This document shows positions 23,461 to 38,400 of a stretch of 64,000 nt of DNA, piece by piece. Made by a program: the position numbers and the translations under genes. The stretch's first letter is position 1. Each line of letters begins with the position of its first letter. The notes beneath the pieces were generated by a model that did not search any database, had not been told where the DNA came from, and worked only from the letters and a program-made list of their open reading frames with translations. This stretch comes from Neodontobutis hainanensis (taxonomy: Eukaryota; Chordata; Actinopteri; Gobiiformes; Odontobutidae): positions 2,653,001-2,717,000 of the forward strand of contig JALDNG010000016.1 in assembly GCA_024349245.1 (NCBI GenBank), read 5' to 3'.

Positions 23461-26400
23461 GTACGATGGCACACGAGTGTTTTTGACATTTATGGTCAGG
23501 TTGACCTACAGTGGTGCGATGCAGTCAAGCTGTAAAAACTGACACTTTAAAAATGGTCCGTGGAGGAGGAATTTCTTCTTTCATTTATAACACGTGAACC
23601 TCCCTGTGTTAATTCCAAAACCTCACATGTGGCTGATCATGGCATTGGGCCCGTGACCTACTTGTTTATAAACAGCACTTTATATACAACATGATAATCA
23701 GGATTTGAAGTATGGAATCCCCTTTCGACAGCTCAGCTACTGCTGGCATCAAAACGTTTTTTGCTTTTTCCACAAACATGCTTCTTGAACATGACATTTC
23801 AGAAATTAATGTTTCAAAATTAATTTCAAATATTTGTGTTCTAGTCAAGACCACTGTAACCAAGGCCAAATCAGAATCACTTGGGATGAGGCTGCACAAT
23901 ATGATGCATGATGTTTTCACATTATCAACATGCACAATATTCATCTCTAATGTGAAATGTAAACTGTATGTTTTGATAATTGTTCTAATATGTGCCTTGC
24001 ATATACACTTTACATTTCAAAATAACTGGCCAATCAAGCAGTAATTATGTGACCTAATGGAAAAATTTGAAAAAATAAATAAATAAAGTGGAATGAGTGT
24101 GACCAGTGAAGGAAGTCTAGGTCAGGGGTCTCCAACCTTTTTACCTCAGAGAGTTACTTTTAGTTAATGAACATGGCAGAGAGCTACTCATGTTTGTAAC
24201 ATTGTAACATTCTAATAACTTATTTTAACGCAATCAAAATTTATGCCAGAACATTAACCCTGAACCTTCACAAAATGTTGGTGTCCACAACTCACATTTT
24301 GCAATAAAACATGACAAAAAAACATTTAGCTCATCTGCATGTGCATGTATGCATTTCTGTCCTGTGTATCTCACATTATAAAATTAAAATGTAAATGCTG
24401 TCAAAACGAAATAATGCAAACTAAACTGAGTGTCACTGATTCATATTCGAGACCTCACGCTGTGGCTGTGATGTAGCCTAGTCTCAGAGTTTGAAACATT
24501 AATACTTCAACTTCACAAAGTTCACAAAGTAAAAAAACACAAAGTAAGTTCTAATTACTACAATTATTATTGCCTCTGGAGGTTATCTGAAGAATTGCCT
24601 CCAGACTTTCTCCTGACCTGTGCATTACATGAAGAAAACGTCTTGCGATGGTGAGCGATGGAGGATTATGTGGGAAGCCTTATTTCAATAATAACAGCTC
24701 TGTGTACTCCGCTTACAGCACCAGTCGCACTGAAGGATAGTCTGTATGTAACAAGCTTGTGGGTAGAATTCTATTCAAATATCTTAAGCCATATTGTCAT
24801 GTCTTTTTACAGATTTCTCCTTTTCACTTTTGATTGGCTGCTTTACGGTGAGATATTATAATGTTAAAATGCCCAATGTAACCTACAGGTGAGACCATAT
24901 TCATCGTAGGTTTATCGGTGCAGCCTGAAATACTCATTGGGTTTACTTTGCTCTCTTGTCCCTAAACTGTGGCAGTACTAAACAAAATCTAACAAAGGTA
25001 ATCATAAATTTAACCGAAAGTAACGCATACAACACTACTAAGTATCACTTTAAGACCAGCTTTGAGTTTACAAGACTACTGATATATACCATAGATGCAC
25101 TGGCAGGGGCATTACTGTACTATTACTGTACTGTCTTGATTTGTGTCTTAAAATTGCTGACTACGTTTTGTCCCACTGTAACATGAAAACAGTTTGACAG
25201 CTCGCTAAAGCATTTGTCTACAAAGATTATTATATTTGACCAAAAACTAAAGTCTCTAAATTCTCACTCTCAGTTGCCTTTCATTTATAAAAATGCTCAA
25301 ACGCTTGCCTCACACTGTCACAAGTGTAATCTCCTTAATAAACATCCTACACCTGCTGTATCTCCAGGGCACTCTCCTTAATCAGCTACATGTTCATTGT
25401 TTGTCCTCGGTATGGCTCTGCAGAATAACTCTGCCCATCTGAGAAAAACTGTTAAGATTTTCATGCTGCTCACAACAACTCTGAATATCTATAATTCCGA
25501 CCCCTGGCTGTGAGCTAAACACAACCCTTGAGCACAATTAACCCTGATGCCTTTCATCTTTGCTGTTCTGTTCGTACCTCCAGGCAATCTCCCAACAGCT
25601 AAATATTTTATTTTACAACCATTAAGGCACAGAAAAGACAAGCTTAACGCCACTTTTCCATTTGTTACTTTGTGTAATTTAGGTCAAGCCTAGCCTACAC
25701 TACCCACCTACACTCTGCCCACCTTTTCTCAGGTATTATTTTTCCAGCTGCACAGTAAGAGGTTTGGAGTACTACTTGACATTAAGTGAAGCGCTTCCTC
25801 CACTCCTCTTGCGCTCACTCATAAGGGTTTTTCGCTGAGTTGCCTTAGATGTCCTCATTACGTCTGCCACCGGAGCGTTCTGCTGAAATAATGAAGGAGA
25901 AAAAAAAAGAAACAATTACCGTATAACTGTCACTTCCCATTTGTGTGACTTTTTTCCACTTTTCTTCTTCACTGTGTAGGCTGCATTTGCTTTAGTCACA
26001 AAAAAGGTTGGATGTGAGTGCTTCCAAAGATAAGTAGTGATTTGAGGAAGGATGTTACAAAAACACTCATAGGCACTCTCCAATTCCATATTTTAAAGCC
26101 CTTATTGTCAAATGGTTACGATAGGACATTTTGACAACATTTAGTGTTAACATTGCAGATTGTAAATTTACAGTTTACTCCTTCCTTTGTACTGCCTGTG
26201 AGCATCCACAGTAGTCCTGCAGGAACATGCTTTTGTTCAATAAAAACCTCAAGAACTTAATCAGGATTGAACTGAAACCAATTAAAGTCTCTACATTCAG
26301 CCTAAATCCTAGTAATAAACCAGGACCTTACATGGGCTAAATGCAGATCAAACAACACTGTTTACAAAGGTCTGTACTAAAGTGTGTATAGTGTAAATTT

Positions 26401-29400
26401 GTATTATCTTTTGCTATTTCTTTTTTATTCTAGACTAACTGCTACTATCATGGAGTGGTCCGGGATCAGCAGGACTCTGATGTTACCCTCAGCGCCTGCA
26501 TGGGCCTTCGGTGAGGATTCTAATCAACTTTCTGTATTCAAGCGGCATCTCAACACTGGCCTTTAACTGCTATTTGCCACTCGATTGTTTATATTTACTT
26601 AAAGTCATTCAGCGCAGCAGCCCATCACTCTTAAGGCCCTTAAGTGTGCTGTCAGATAGTTAGTATGTGCCACCGGCTGCCCACAGGAATTGTGCAAAAT
26701 GTCACACCTCATTGTCCCTGTCCGTAGAGGGATCTGGTAAATATCTGCGCTTCTCTCGCTGTAGTAATTGGCATCAAGATGGTGCTAATGAACAGAAACA
26801 AGGGAAATATGTGAGATGTCTACACACAGTTTCCTTCCATGCTTAATTAACCAGCCCTTTTCAAAAAATAATGACAAAAATATACAATTTTAACAAACGT
26901 CTAAAGTTATAAATCTAACGCCAGCAAAAAGTGAGTTTGTTGTGACATAGAGACATCTTCCATCTCTGAAAAAAGGATATTGCTTGTGCGTTGTGGCTTT
27001 GTGTGAAGACGTGCCCTTCTGTCTTTACAGAGGCTTCATCGCTCTCGAAAACAAGACGTTTATCATCGAGCCAGTGCCGAGCCGTGACACCGCTGCCCAT
27101 TTCATCTACCGAGTGGAAGAACTCATGCTGACTCCGGGATCCTGTGGCCACGGTTTCAATATGTCCTCTGCTGAACCCCGAAACCACATCATAAACCCTT
27201 TCCAATCCTTCCCCACCAGGGTGAGATTACTGTTATATTTCCATCAGCGCGTATCTCGGAACAAAAGCCAGCAGGCATCATTCAAATGTACAATAATCCA
27301 TTTATTTAATCACTTTTGTAGCATTTTATTGTTAGATTTGCATGGGGTTTATTGTAACCTAATTTGATGAAAGATAAATGGCTTTTGACTAAAGATTAGC
27401 CGCTTGGCTCAGAGCCCAGTTTGGATAACTTTCTAAAGGTGTTGCCTTTGGCTGATTTTATGTCTGTTCTGAGCCCAATTTTAAGGCAGTAGCAGAATGT
27501 TTGGCCAGTAATTTGTATGGAACAGGTGCTGCATCCATCTGGTCCGAGAACATTAACAAAACTCAATTTATGTCAAATAGGAAGGCTTATGCATGTGCAC
27601 GCCTTAATGACCCCCAAGTCATTTGTGAGGTTTATGTTCTTAGAGGACAGGACATTGTGGAGGACAAGACACAATCACCGCATTATCCAACATGACTTTG
27701 GCATGACATCGGATGTTTATATTTCTGCCAAAATAATCCGATTAAAGTGCATTTGTTTTTATTGGAGACATGCATTTGAAATTATTAATTGCTTCCCAGA
27801 GTTTCCAGAAAGCTGATATAGAACTGCTGTTGCCATGTGGTAATTAATGTACTATTATACACTGACGGAATATGATGGTTTCATGACATAAAAGAGAGAA
27901 TAACTCCTCTTCCCAGAACATTATTAACACCAATTTACATCATAGATCATACATCAAAATATATTATTTTATTTATTGAAAGTAACAGTATGTATGAGAG
28001 TCCTTTAGTTCAGTGTTTCCTAAACCTTTTTCCAGGGAACCCATATTTCAAAAGGCCAAAAAACCAGTGACCCGATTCCCTTGTCTGTTTTAGCGTAATT
28101 CTTTCATTGGTCATTGTCATTTGGTCATTTTTTTTCCCACATTTTATTTTTCTCTTAGTTTTATTACTTTCTTGTGCCCACTTTTGTGTCTTGACCTAAC
28201 CGCTGTTTTTGTGGATATACAGCCTAAATTGTCAGTTTAAATTTTATTTAACCAAGACAGACTATTCCAAGTATGTGTTTTCCAATTGTGACCGACATAA
28301 AAATAAAAAATTTCCAATTAGATTGGAATAATAATGTTAATAAGAATAATATTCATTCTTTCCAACTATAATACAACTTGTCATTATTCAATAATTGTTG
28401 TGACAGACACCTTTGTGAAACTTTAACATCTCTTAAGGTCTTAACGCTTGTTGACCTCTCTACTGTCAACACATTTTGGATTTAAGCTACAATAAACTAC
28501 ATAAATGTCCCAGTAGTTGCAATTTACAAAAGAACAAAGAAGACATATCATTATTAGCACATTTTTTGTTGACAATTATCAGAAAGTTTCTTCTTTGCTC
28601 TCACTTTCATTTATCAAAAAAGCTCGGACTTTCAGATCCAGTTTTCCACACAAAATATGAATGCAAAACCCATGTTCTATGTGTTAATGAAATCATTTAT
28701 AAAAACAAGTCTAAATGTGCAAAATTATAACTGTTCTGGTACTGACTGTGTATTAACCTGGCCTCTCTGTTTTCCCATAGCACAAAAGAAACACTCAGAA
28801 AACCACCAAGTACGTGGAGCTGATCATTGTAGCTGACAACAGAGAGGTGAGACTCTTGGCTGGCTGATGAACACAAACACTTGAGAGAAGTAGGACCAAC
28901 ACACGCAGAGCTGTTGTTGGTGTAAGGGAAGAGGCCGGGTAAGCTGTAGCAACTCTAGAGCAGGACCCGGGGGACCTGTAGAATTAGGTCAGTGTGCGAT
29001 GAGCAGTGTGGTCTGATGGCACAGGCTCGGTTTGACAGGAAGCGTTGAATGATTCTCCCAGCAGCGCAGTCAGGAAACAGGAAACAGCCAAGTGGATATA
29101 GAAAATTGCCATATGAACGGTTTATTGTTGCTTTTTGTCTTAGAGGCTCAATACATGATTCCCACAGTTGCTTGAAACCTTTTTTAAAAAAAAACTTTTG
29201 ATCATGTGTCACATGTTTCAGTTTGAAATGATTTAGACTATGTACAGTGTGTTAAAGCCACAAAAGGCACTTTTTAGCATCTTTGAAGATAGATGTCTGA
29301 ATTGTGAGAAGTTTTTGTCCAAAATAACATTTTTTTTACAGTTAAGCTGCAGTATTTTATTGCACCAACACAAACAGTTGCCTTTATAAAACTTATTTTT

Positions 29401-32400
29401 TTAAATGTTTTACTATGTTTATCAGTATTTGAGTAGTCCACAAATACACTTTATACTTGAATCATTTCCTTACTTTCTCAAGTATTTCTGAAAGTGTCTA
29501 AATTCCTAATGAAAATGAGCTGGTTTTAGATTGAAAGAAAGATTAAGGTAACAGCATCTGGACTTAGTTTTCAAGGTGAAGACGTTTCGTCTTTAATACC
29601 AGGAGACTTAATCAATTCTGAGATCAACTGGTGAGAGAGCTGAGCTTTATCTCTGGAGTTGTGAAAATGTAAAAGCCCTCTTTGAACAGAGGAGGTGGCC
29701 TCAGATTTATGTTGCCTAGTATTTATAACAGTGTTTTGAAACCTAAAACAAAAGTGTTGCACCCTAGAACAACCACAGCACCTGAATGGAACAGTGTCAA
29801 TAACAACTCTCCTGAGCCTTAACAGCTCTCACATCAGGAGTCACACACACTTGCCTTTCATGGCCAACGACTGTGAGACCATAACAGCCTGGTCCATCAG
29901 GTTTGATTTCAGGGGAAACTCCTCCCTCTAGAGATATAAGCTCAGCTCTCTCACCAGTTGATCTCAGAATTGACTAAGTCTCTAGGTATTAAAGATGAAA
30001 CGTCTTCACCTTGAAAACTGAGTCCAGATGCTTTTACCTTAACCTTTTTTCCAAGATGACCTGGATGACTGATGACTTCACAGACCGGTTTTAGATTAAC
30101 AATCCAGGATAACATGCTTTCTCTTCTGTAAACACAACGTGATTCTGAAGTGTTATCTAGTGTGGGAACCACAAACATGGATTCTGAAAATGAGTGAGTG
30201 CTGCGATGAGCCCTCTCTTTGCAAATGCAAAACACTGAATGAAAAGAAAGCACCATTATACAAATTCATCTGAATAATTATTTTGTGACACAAGGTGCAG
30301 ATAAAACATCCATTGGAGTTGAACTCACAGTGGGGTGAAAAGTGAAGGTCAACAAATTGCCTCAGTTTGGCTCTGAAGCTTTCCCGGCTGCCAGATCTGC
30401 CAATACCCTCGCTCCCTGTGGCCTTGCCATTCGTCACTCTAACACCAGGAGATTTGTCTAAATCCAGATGGTCACAGCTTGACAGTCTGGCCAACGCACT
30501 AACAAAACTTATCCTGCTGTAAACATTTTAGGCATTCTTATAAAACAGATTATGCAGCCATTTTGTCTTGTTGTATGCTTTTTAGTTTTGCCTTTGATTG
30601 ATATGTAAGTGTAAAACTGGACTAACCTGTCATTTCATTTTTCAGTTCCAGAAGCAAGGAAAGGATGTGGAGAAAGTAAAACAGAGGCTGGCAGAGATAG
30701 CGAATTATGTGGACAAGGTAAAACATCCTCTTCCCTTTGCACAGAAGGGATAAATCACTTTTTTAAAATAGAAATATGGCTGCCAGCAGAGATTAATGGC
30801 TTGGCTCTGTGATAGATTAATGTCCCACTAAAACAGCTGCTTTTAGTCTGTTCAAAACCAATCCCAGTGCCATGTGGACATGTAACTAGCATGTCCACGT
30901 GTTAAAAGAGAGCATGGATACCTGATCAGAAGGTTTTCTAAGGTGAAAAGTAAATTGAGTAACAAAATGACAAGCGTGATGTCTGATGGATCAGTTGGCT
31001 CCCAGATGATGTTTACCTCAGAGAGGATGAAGTGCAGTGGCCCCCTCTGCCCCGCACTGATTCTCTGCCTGTCAACGTTTATCCCACTCAGTTCTACCGA
31101 GCTCTCAACATCCGAGTGGCCCTAGTGGGTTTGGAAGTGTGGAGCGACGCTGATAAATGTCCCGTCACACAGGACCCCTTCACCACCCTGCACGAGTTCC
31201 TCGACTGGAGGAAAGTCAAGCTGCTGCCACTGAAGCCGCACGACAACGCTCAGCTCATAAGGTGGGAATGAAACTAAAAACATCACACTTACATTTTTAT
31301 TTTGATTATTTTATTTTATTAGAATTTTTTTTGTGGTGCATCTAAATTTGCAATTGTTTTGACTAATCCAACAGCTGTAAGTGGCAGGAAATATACCTTA
31401 AATTTGAAAAGTGAATTGAATTTGACTTTGAGAAAAGTATATTTTTTTCTCTGGTCTGTTGCCAAACGGCTCAGATGGGGCCATTTAAGACGTCTGCCCA
31501 ATTTGAGGCCATGGAGTTACAGTACCTAATTACAGCAATCAGTTTTTGTGGTGTTGCCATGACAACACAGTTAAATGTAGAAAAGGGGGTCCAAGAGACT
31601 TTTTGGTTGGCGTGATGGGTTGTGAAGATTTGTTTAGTGTGACCTTAAAGACGTGTGGCAAACATGAAGAATGTTGTTTTCTCTGAATTGGTGTGTTTTT
31701 GCACCAATTTTGACCGTTTCCATTCATATTTGTTCAGACCTGAGGAACATATAATCAAATTCATTTTCAGGCAATATTAAAATTGCATACCTTGTAATGT
31801 GCAAAAAGACAAACGTAAAAATTGCACCTACGATTTAGGAAATCTGTAAGACGTAACCTTTGAAGCCACACTCTAGTAGATGATGTCAGTGAGTTAAAAC
31901 TTCTAGGACAAGTTTGTAAAGGTGCAAATAAAACAATAAATAGACCTTAATATTGAGATGACAGGGTTCGGCAGAGTTTTAATAGGCAATGCAGTTTATA
32001 TCTTTGTAAAAAGAAAGTACAATAAGTTGAGTTTATTGTAGAGGGCAACAGTACAAGTCCTAAAGCTTTAGTTTTATTACTGTGTCCTTGTATTGTTCCT
32101 ATATTGACAAAATAATCGCCAGTAGCAAGCTATGTCACCTACACAATAATACAGCTTTTGAGCAAAAAATCCTGCTACATACATCAAGATATTACTCTCA
32201 AAATGTAAAAAGTTGATGTAATGATGAGTGCACTTGTGATGAATGGTGCTGTTTCTTAAAAGTAAAGCTAAATTTTACAGTTAGAGAATCTGCCATATTA
32301 CCAGACCCAGAGGAGATGTGTCGGATTGGGATTTCACAGTCTTTAGTTACGGCTACTATGGCTTATGATTTATTACTTTCTCTGAAAACACTGTGATTGA

Positions 32401-35400
32401 TCTCTTACGAGATTCAGAAGAATCAGAGCCTCGAGGATTATCATCAAAAAGTTTCTGCGTCTTCGTCGACCTTATTATTTTCGGACCTCTGTCCTTTGCA
32501 GTGGGGTCTACTTCCAGGGTACCACAATCGGCATGGCTCCCATTATGAGCATGTGCACCGTGGAGCAGTCCGGAGGCATTGTAATGGTGAGTACAAACCC
32601 TTCGCCCTGCTCCCTGTGTGCCTCCACCCTCCTCTTCCTCCACACTGTATGATTATATCAGTGTAGACATTGTTCAGATCTATCCAGCTCACACAGTCCA
32701 GGCAGCCTGTAGGTGTCTGCTGTTGGGCGGAAGGGCATTTACTTTCTTACAGCTCTGGCAGGCAATCAAGCTTTAACAACATAATTCTATTTACGCTGGC
32801 ACTCCCACTACATCCCTGCCCCTCATCATTACAAAAAGTGCTCGTGGATATGTAAAAATATTCTCTCTATAGGAGCTTACAAAAACAAATCAGCATTAAT
32901 TCATTGTTCGGTAAACCAAAATGGGAAAAGGAACTGAATATATCGGTGAGAGTGATTTGTATTGTATATATTAGACACAACAACTAGTCCCAAAAGATAG
33001 AGCCAATTTAGGTGAGTCTAGTTTTGTATTTCTAAAATGTATAAGGGGTTTTGCAACAATCTTGATAGCCTTGATGAACACATTTATATATTTTGAACAA
33101 TGCAATCATTCTGGCAAAGTTTCCCCTAATTGTGTACAACAACAGCAGAGCACTCGTGGGTCTGTGGTTTAATACCTGGTCAGAGCAAGCATTTTTCAGT
33201 GTTGAGTTTGCATGTACTATGTAAGTCTGGGTTGACAGACATTCCCCCACCACCAAACATCATACAATACTGTCAGTTCCCAATGGGCCAGGTTAACTCT
33301 AAATTTAACTCTAAATCTTTCACAGATCAATCTCAGTAAGAAATAAAATAAAAAAGTTAAGGACAATTGTGGCCTGTAAGTGTACTTGGATAGAAGATAC
33401 TTATCTAAATAAATAATTTAATGTAAAAATTACAGTATATTATTTATTAATTCATTAAATTATCATGGGTACTAAAGCCCCATTGTTATTTTTTTGTGGT
33501 TTGTTAAAAAATATATAGGAAGTTCATTGCAAAAAAACAAAACAAAAAAACATGCAAATAAACGCAGCACTTGTAAATTTAGCTGGACAAATTAGACTGC
33601 TTACAAAACTGAAGAAAGCATAATAGACTAGGATGCAGGATATTAAAAAATATAAAATAAAATAAATGGCAATACTAGATTGTTTTATTTGAATAAACCA
33701 GGATTTGACTTTGACATGAGAAGATGGTTTAAATAATTTTACAAAATCATATTGCTTTAACTGTTACAAAAACATTTTTTATTTTGTGTAAAAATCCAAA
33801 ATGGGTCATCACAAAGTAAAACAAAGTCTATGTATTTCACTTGAAAGGATTGCTCTGCAGATGCCCTTGTGAAGTCATTTAATTTCACGCAGTCAGAGTC
33901 TGTTTTCTCTGGACATATCTACAAAGGGTACAGGGGTAACTCCAAGGGCACAGAGTTTAAATAATGCCCCAGTTTTATTTTTATACCTCTCCTTGAATTG
34001 TTTATTTAAAAGCCTCGGAGTACATTTTGAATCATACAGATACTTCACCCCTGACGCATTAAATTACTGCATACAGTAAATTAGCTTCCTGTTAGCCCCA
34101 CTCTGGAGCTTTGTGCCAAATCACAAAGCGGAGATAATTCCTAAACCATTACAGGCTCGGCTGGGATGTGTATTTCCCATTAATCGATGTGTTTTCTGCT
34201 AGGCCCGGCAGTTTTTGAGGCTTCTCCAGATGTTTGTCTTCCCCATTACTTACAGATGGCAGATGGTTTGGACAGAGATTAGACGGTCGTGCGACCAGTT
34301 AGAGGGCGGCCAGATGACACAAAAGCATTTTTTCATCCACCACCGTGTGTTTTCATCAGCCACAAGACCTTTATACGGTCCACATGCGTTTTCATTTTCA
34401 CAGCTTGTCATGTGGGTCTTTTTGTGAGCGTTGTAAAGCCGCGAAAGCTGACAATATCCAGGCTTTCTATAGCGGTTTTGTCTTGAAGATGAGGTTATAG
34501 CTGAAAATGATATCCGAGGGACCATCAAAGCATTTCTCGGTTACAAGCAACACAATCAGATCCTCACCATCACAGTTACGAGTCATGGTTTCGACAAAGT
34601 AATGACTGTGGCTTTCAAGAGTTTGATTTAGTTCGGCTGACACCAATATTAGAGTTTTTGTGAGGGAGCATTGGGCTGTGAATTTATACGCACGCAATCA
34701 TAAGGACAGAGATGAGAAAATTTTTTCCCATCCTTCCCGTTGAAGGGCAGGGTGCAGCTCCCTCTGATGCTGCTCTGTAATCAGACACTCAACTCTGACA
34801 CATGCCCCTGTGTTAAAAGGAAGTATGTGATTTTCCCATGTACAGTAGGGAGAACTGACAGGCCAGCGTTTGTGGGTGGGCTCTTTTTAGACTTTATGAA
34901 AACATCTTTCTTATGGCACGTTAAACTTTTATTTTTTATCCCTGATATTGGAACACTGATAATATATACATTTAAATATAATATTACATATAAATAAAAT
35001 ATTATATACAATATATACGATAGGACATTTGCGTGTAGGCTAGAGGTTCACTCTGTTAAAAACCTGTCTATATTTTTTCTTTTTTGCTTATTGTAAATGC
35101 ACATTGCAAAAGGGCAACAAAGGTATTCGCTGTATTGACCAGCGATGCTGAGTCTGGGGCTCGGTCTGGAAGTTAGTCTTGGGACAATTGAGGGCTCCAG
35201 TTTGGCTTTCTTTCTCCCGTGCTTTTTAACATGCCATTTGTTTAACCCCAGGTTGGGGGGCTTTCACATGCTTTCACTTTGACCCCAGTTGGGGGACTAT
35301 AGGGTTTCAGACACTCAGAAAATAATGGCAAAGCAGCACATCTCCGAGACTAAGCAAAAGCTAAAAAAAATTTCAAACACAGACCAAACAGCAACAAACA

Positions 35401-38400
35401 AAAAAGGTGGTACCAAAATATGCCAAATTCTGCCCTATTCTTTATAATGGAGACTCCGCCTGACCATTTCTTTGGTCAATTCAATTATATTTGGTGCAGT
35501 TAATGTTGACATGTGTGGCTGTAATTTCAATAGTGTTTGAGCTTCAACAGACTTAATCTAAAGGGCTATTAATCCAAATATTGTTTTTTTTTTTTTTTTT
35601 TTTTTAAGCAGAGATGTTTTTGGGGTTATTTTGCTGTTTTTCCATCTTGATTTATTCTGAAACTGTATCATTGCACATTCAAACTCACAAGTGCCCCCCT
35701 TCATTTTGACACCAGAATTATTGAAATAATGACATATACTCAATTTACTGTGGACATGTCCATTTTGAGCAGACACACCAAAACACAGGCTCGGGCTTTA
35801 AGGGTTAATATAATATCATTATTATTTTATTTTTTTCCTTGAAATAATGACATGTATATTTAAGTTACACATCAAATCATCATGTACTTCCAAGTATTTA
35901 AGTCTCATAATTTTCTCACAATGCAGCCATTTATGTGAATATTTAATCGCTCAGAACCATTGTTGGATATAGTTGGACCCCACGTGCACATGACGAACAC
36001 AATGATGTGCAAATAATAGAGATATTTTCAAAAATGCCCCTCCAGTGCCCCCTACTAATTTTGAATCAAGACCAAAAATTTGGTTTGTTGTAGAGACATA
36101 AAATTTGATCCACACATCGCTTATCTGACAATGAACAAAAAACGACCACCCCCTATCTACAACAGTTTTGCAATTGCAACCCCCCAAATGTGTAAAAAAG
36201 TGACTGGGATTCAGGAAGTTAAAGTAAATGTTTTCATATAAAGAAACAAAATTTTGTAAATACATAGGCCATGTCGAGTCACACAAAAAAATCATATTTT
36301 GGCCCTAGCCTAAATTAAACAGAAAGCCCTCCATTTTGTGTGGAACATGCTGCCCCGTTAATTGCTCTCCTCATTCAAAATGTATCTCTTTGTTTTTTAA
36401 TATCTTATTGGGTGTGGCCGGGGCGGGCCCTTAACGAGTCAGCCATTTAGGGGACAATTAAACTTCCTGTAACTCTCACAAACGTAGTCAAATTGGGTTG
36501 GACCCAATGACACAATGATATGCAAATAGTGGCCCTCCGGTGCCCTCTACAAATTTCAAAAGGGGCCAAAAAGCCAATTAGGACTACCAACTACCCCATA
36601 TCTACCACCATGTTGCCATACAAACGACCAAAATATGTGGGAAAAAGTCAGCGGGAGGTGGAAATTTTAGTTTGTTGTAGCCAAATTAAATTTTTGTACA
36701 CACATTGAGCCTCCAAATGACCTATCAGCCACCATTTGGGATAACAATATGGTTACTTTGGAGACACAGTTCACATTAACCGTAAAACTTTAAAGCACAA
36801 AATGCAGTCCACCACCAGGGGAGGCGCCGCCTGCAGCTTTAATTTCACATTGTGTCTTTTCTACTTTTTAATTATGAAAGAAAATTATCATACAGAGTTC
36901 AGTTTATTGAGTTTCCCGCAGCAGCTTATTCCAGTCTTGCCTGGGTCTGTAGGAGCAGCTCAATGCCAGATCAGTTCAGACTTTCAAATTGTGTGTGGAC
37001 TCTGCTGTTTCAAATTTTACATTATTATAATTTTTTTGCACATTTTCTTCATTTTATATTATTATTGTTGGCTTGTACTTTCTGTTGTAGGATCACTCCG
37101 AGAACCCTCTCGGCGCTGCTGTTACTCTGGCTCACGAGCTCGGACACAACTTTGGCATGAACCATGACACCCCGGAGCGCGGCTGTGGCTGCAGGATGAC
37201 AGTGGATCGAGGGGGCTGCATCATGACCCCCTCCACAGGGTGAGACATTCTTCAGACTTCCATTCCCTGCTGCCCCTTCACTTAATCTAAAATGTTAGTG
37301 TGCGTATTGGCTAAAGACTACAACACTGCATTAATATAGATGTAACTTAGTTGCTTCTTTTAGCTTTTTTGGGAAATTCTGCTCCCATATGTCTCGGAAG
37401 TATATGATTAGAATGCCTAAGAAGAAATTATTTATTTTATCTCCAAGCATTTTTGTTGGTAAAATTATTTTTTATTTTAATTTAGACTTTAAATAGAAGA
37501 TGCAACATTGTGTTTTTGCACTACGTTACAGGGGTAACTTAAGTTGGAGATTTCTCTTTGAGGCAGATGTAGTTTGTGAAAGAAAGTTTAAACTGAAGCT
37601 GAGAGAATTTTTCAAAATAATACTTGGTGATGGTTTTATGTTGAATTAGACCTGGAACTTTTACTACAAAGCCAGTTGATCCTGCTCTGGATATGTATCT
37701 TCTACCTGGACAAACAGTCTTGGCTCAGTGGTATCACAAAGTGGGTTAACCAACTGGGTTTTAAGTCAGGTCAAGTCGACACTAAATGACCAATCACATC
37801 ATTAAAAAACAACCAGATAAACTTGTGAAGTGTACACTAAATGCTAAACTAAAATTATTATCACAAAGCCTGGACCTTAAAATGATGCTGATAGCCTCTC
37901 TGAGCACAAATGCTATTCAGTGTAACTCTGCAAGTTACTGGATAGGAAATAATAAAGTGGCTCGTCAGACTTAATGCTTACTTTATTTTCACTCCTATCT
38001 GCTCTGCCACTTGTAAATACACTTTTTTTTTTACTCCTATTCCTATTGTAACCTGATCCAGTGCATCTTAGCCATGACTCTGTTAGAAAAGGAACTGAGA
38101 TACCAACATCCTACGTTTACCCTGAAGCTTACCCCCTAATCCAGCTACAGACAGCAGGGCTCTGGTCTGTGCTAAATTGAATGAAATGAAAATGCTGTCC
38201 TGAATTGTCTTGGAAATGATTTCAAACAAAGAGACCTTTGCATGATGTGGCGCATAAATATAAGCTGCATAAGTTAGCATTATTATTGTATTGTCAAGAT
38301 GTGTTACCATTGTCTCCAGGTTGCTTCTATTATGACTCCTCCACAAAGACGTGCGCAGCCACACTGACTCGAGACTAAAGCAGCCGCATTCTGCTGCTGT

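Larger units (their letters stand above)
32587..37090. other. intron; possible SINE remnant and shuffled repeat
   Basis: 4504-bp intron before the active-site exon. Contains a possible old SINE near 33128-33330, a run of T at 35585-35606 and a duplicated, rearranged repeat at 35950-36720. The rest shows nothing recognisable. Confidence 0.6.
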
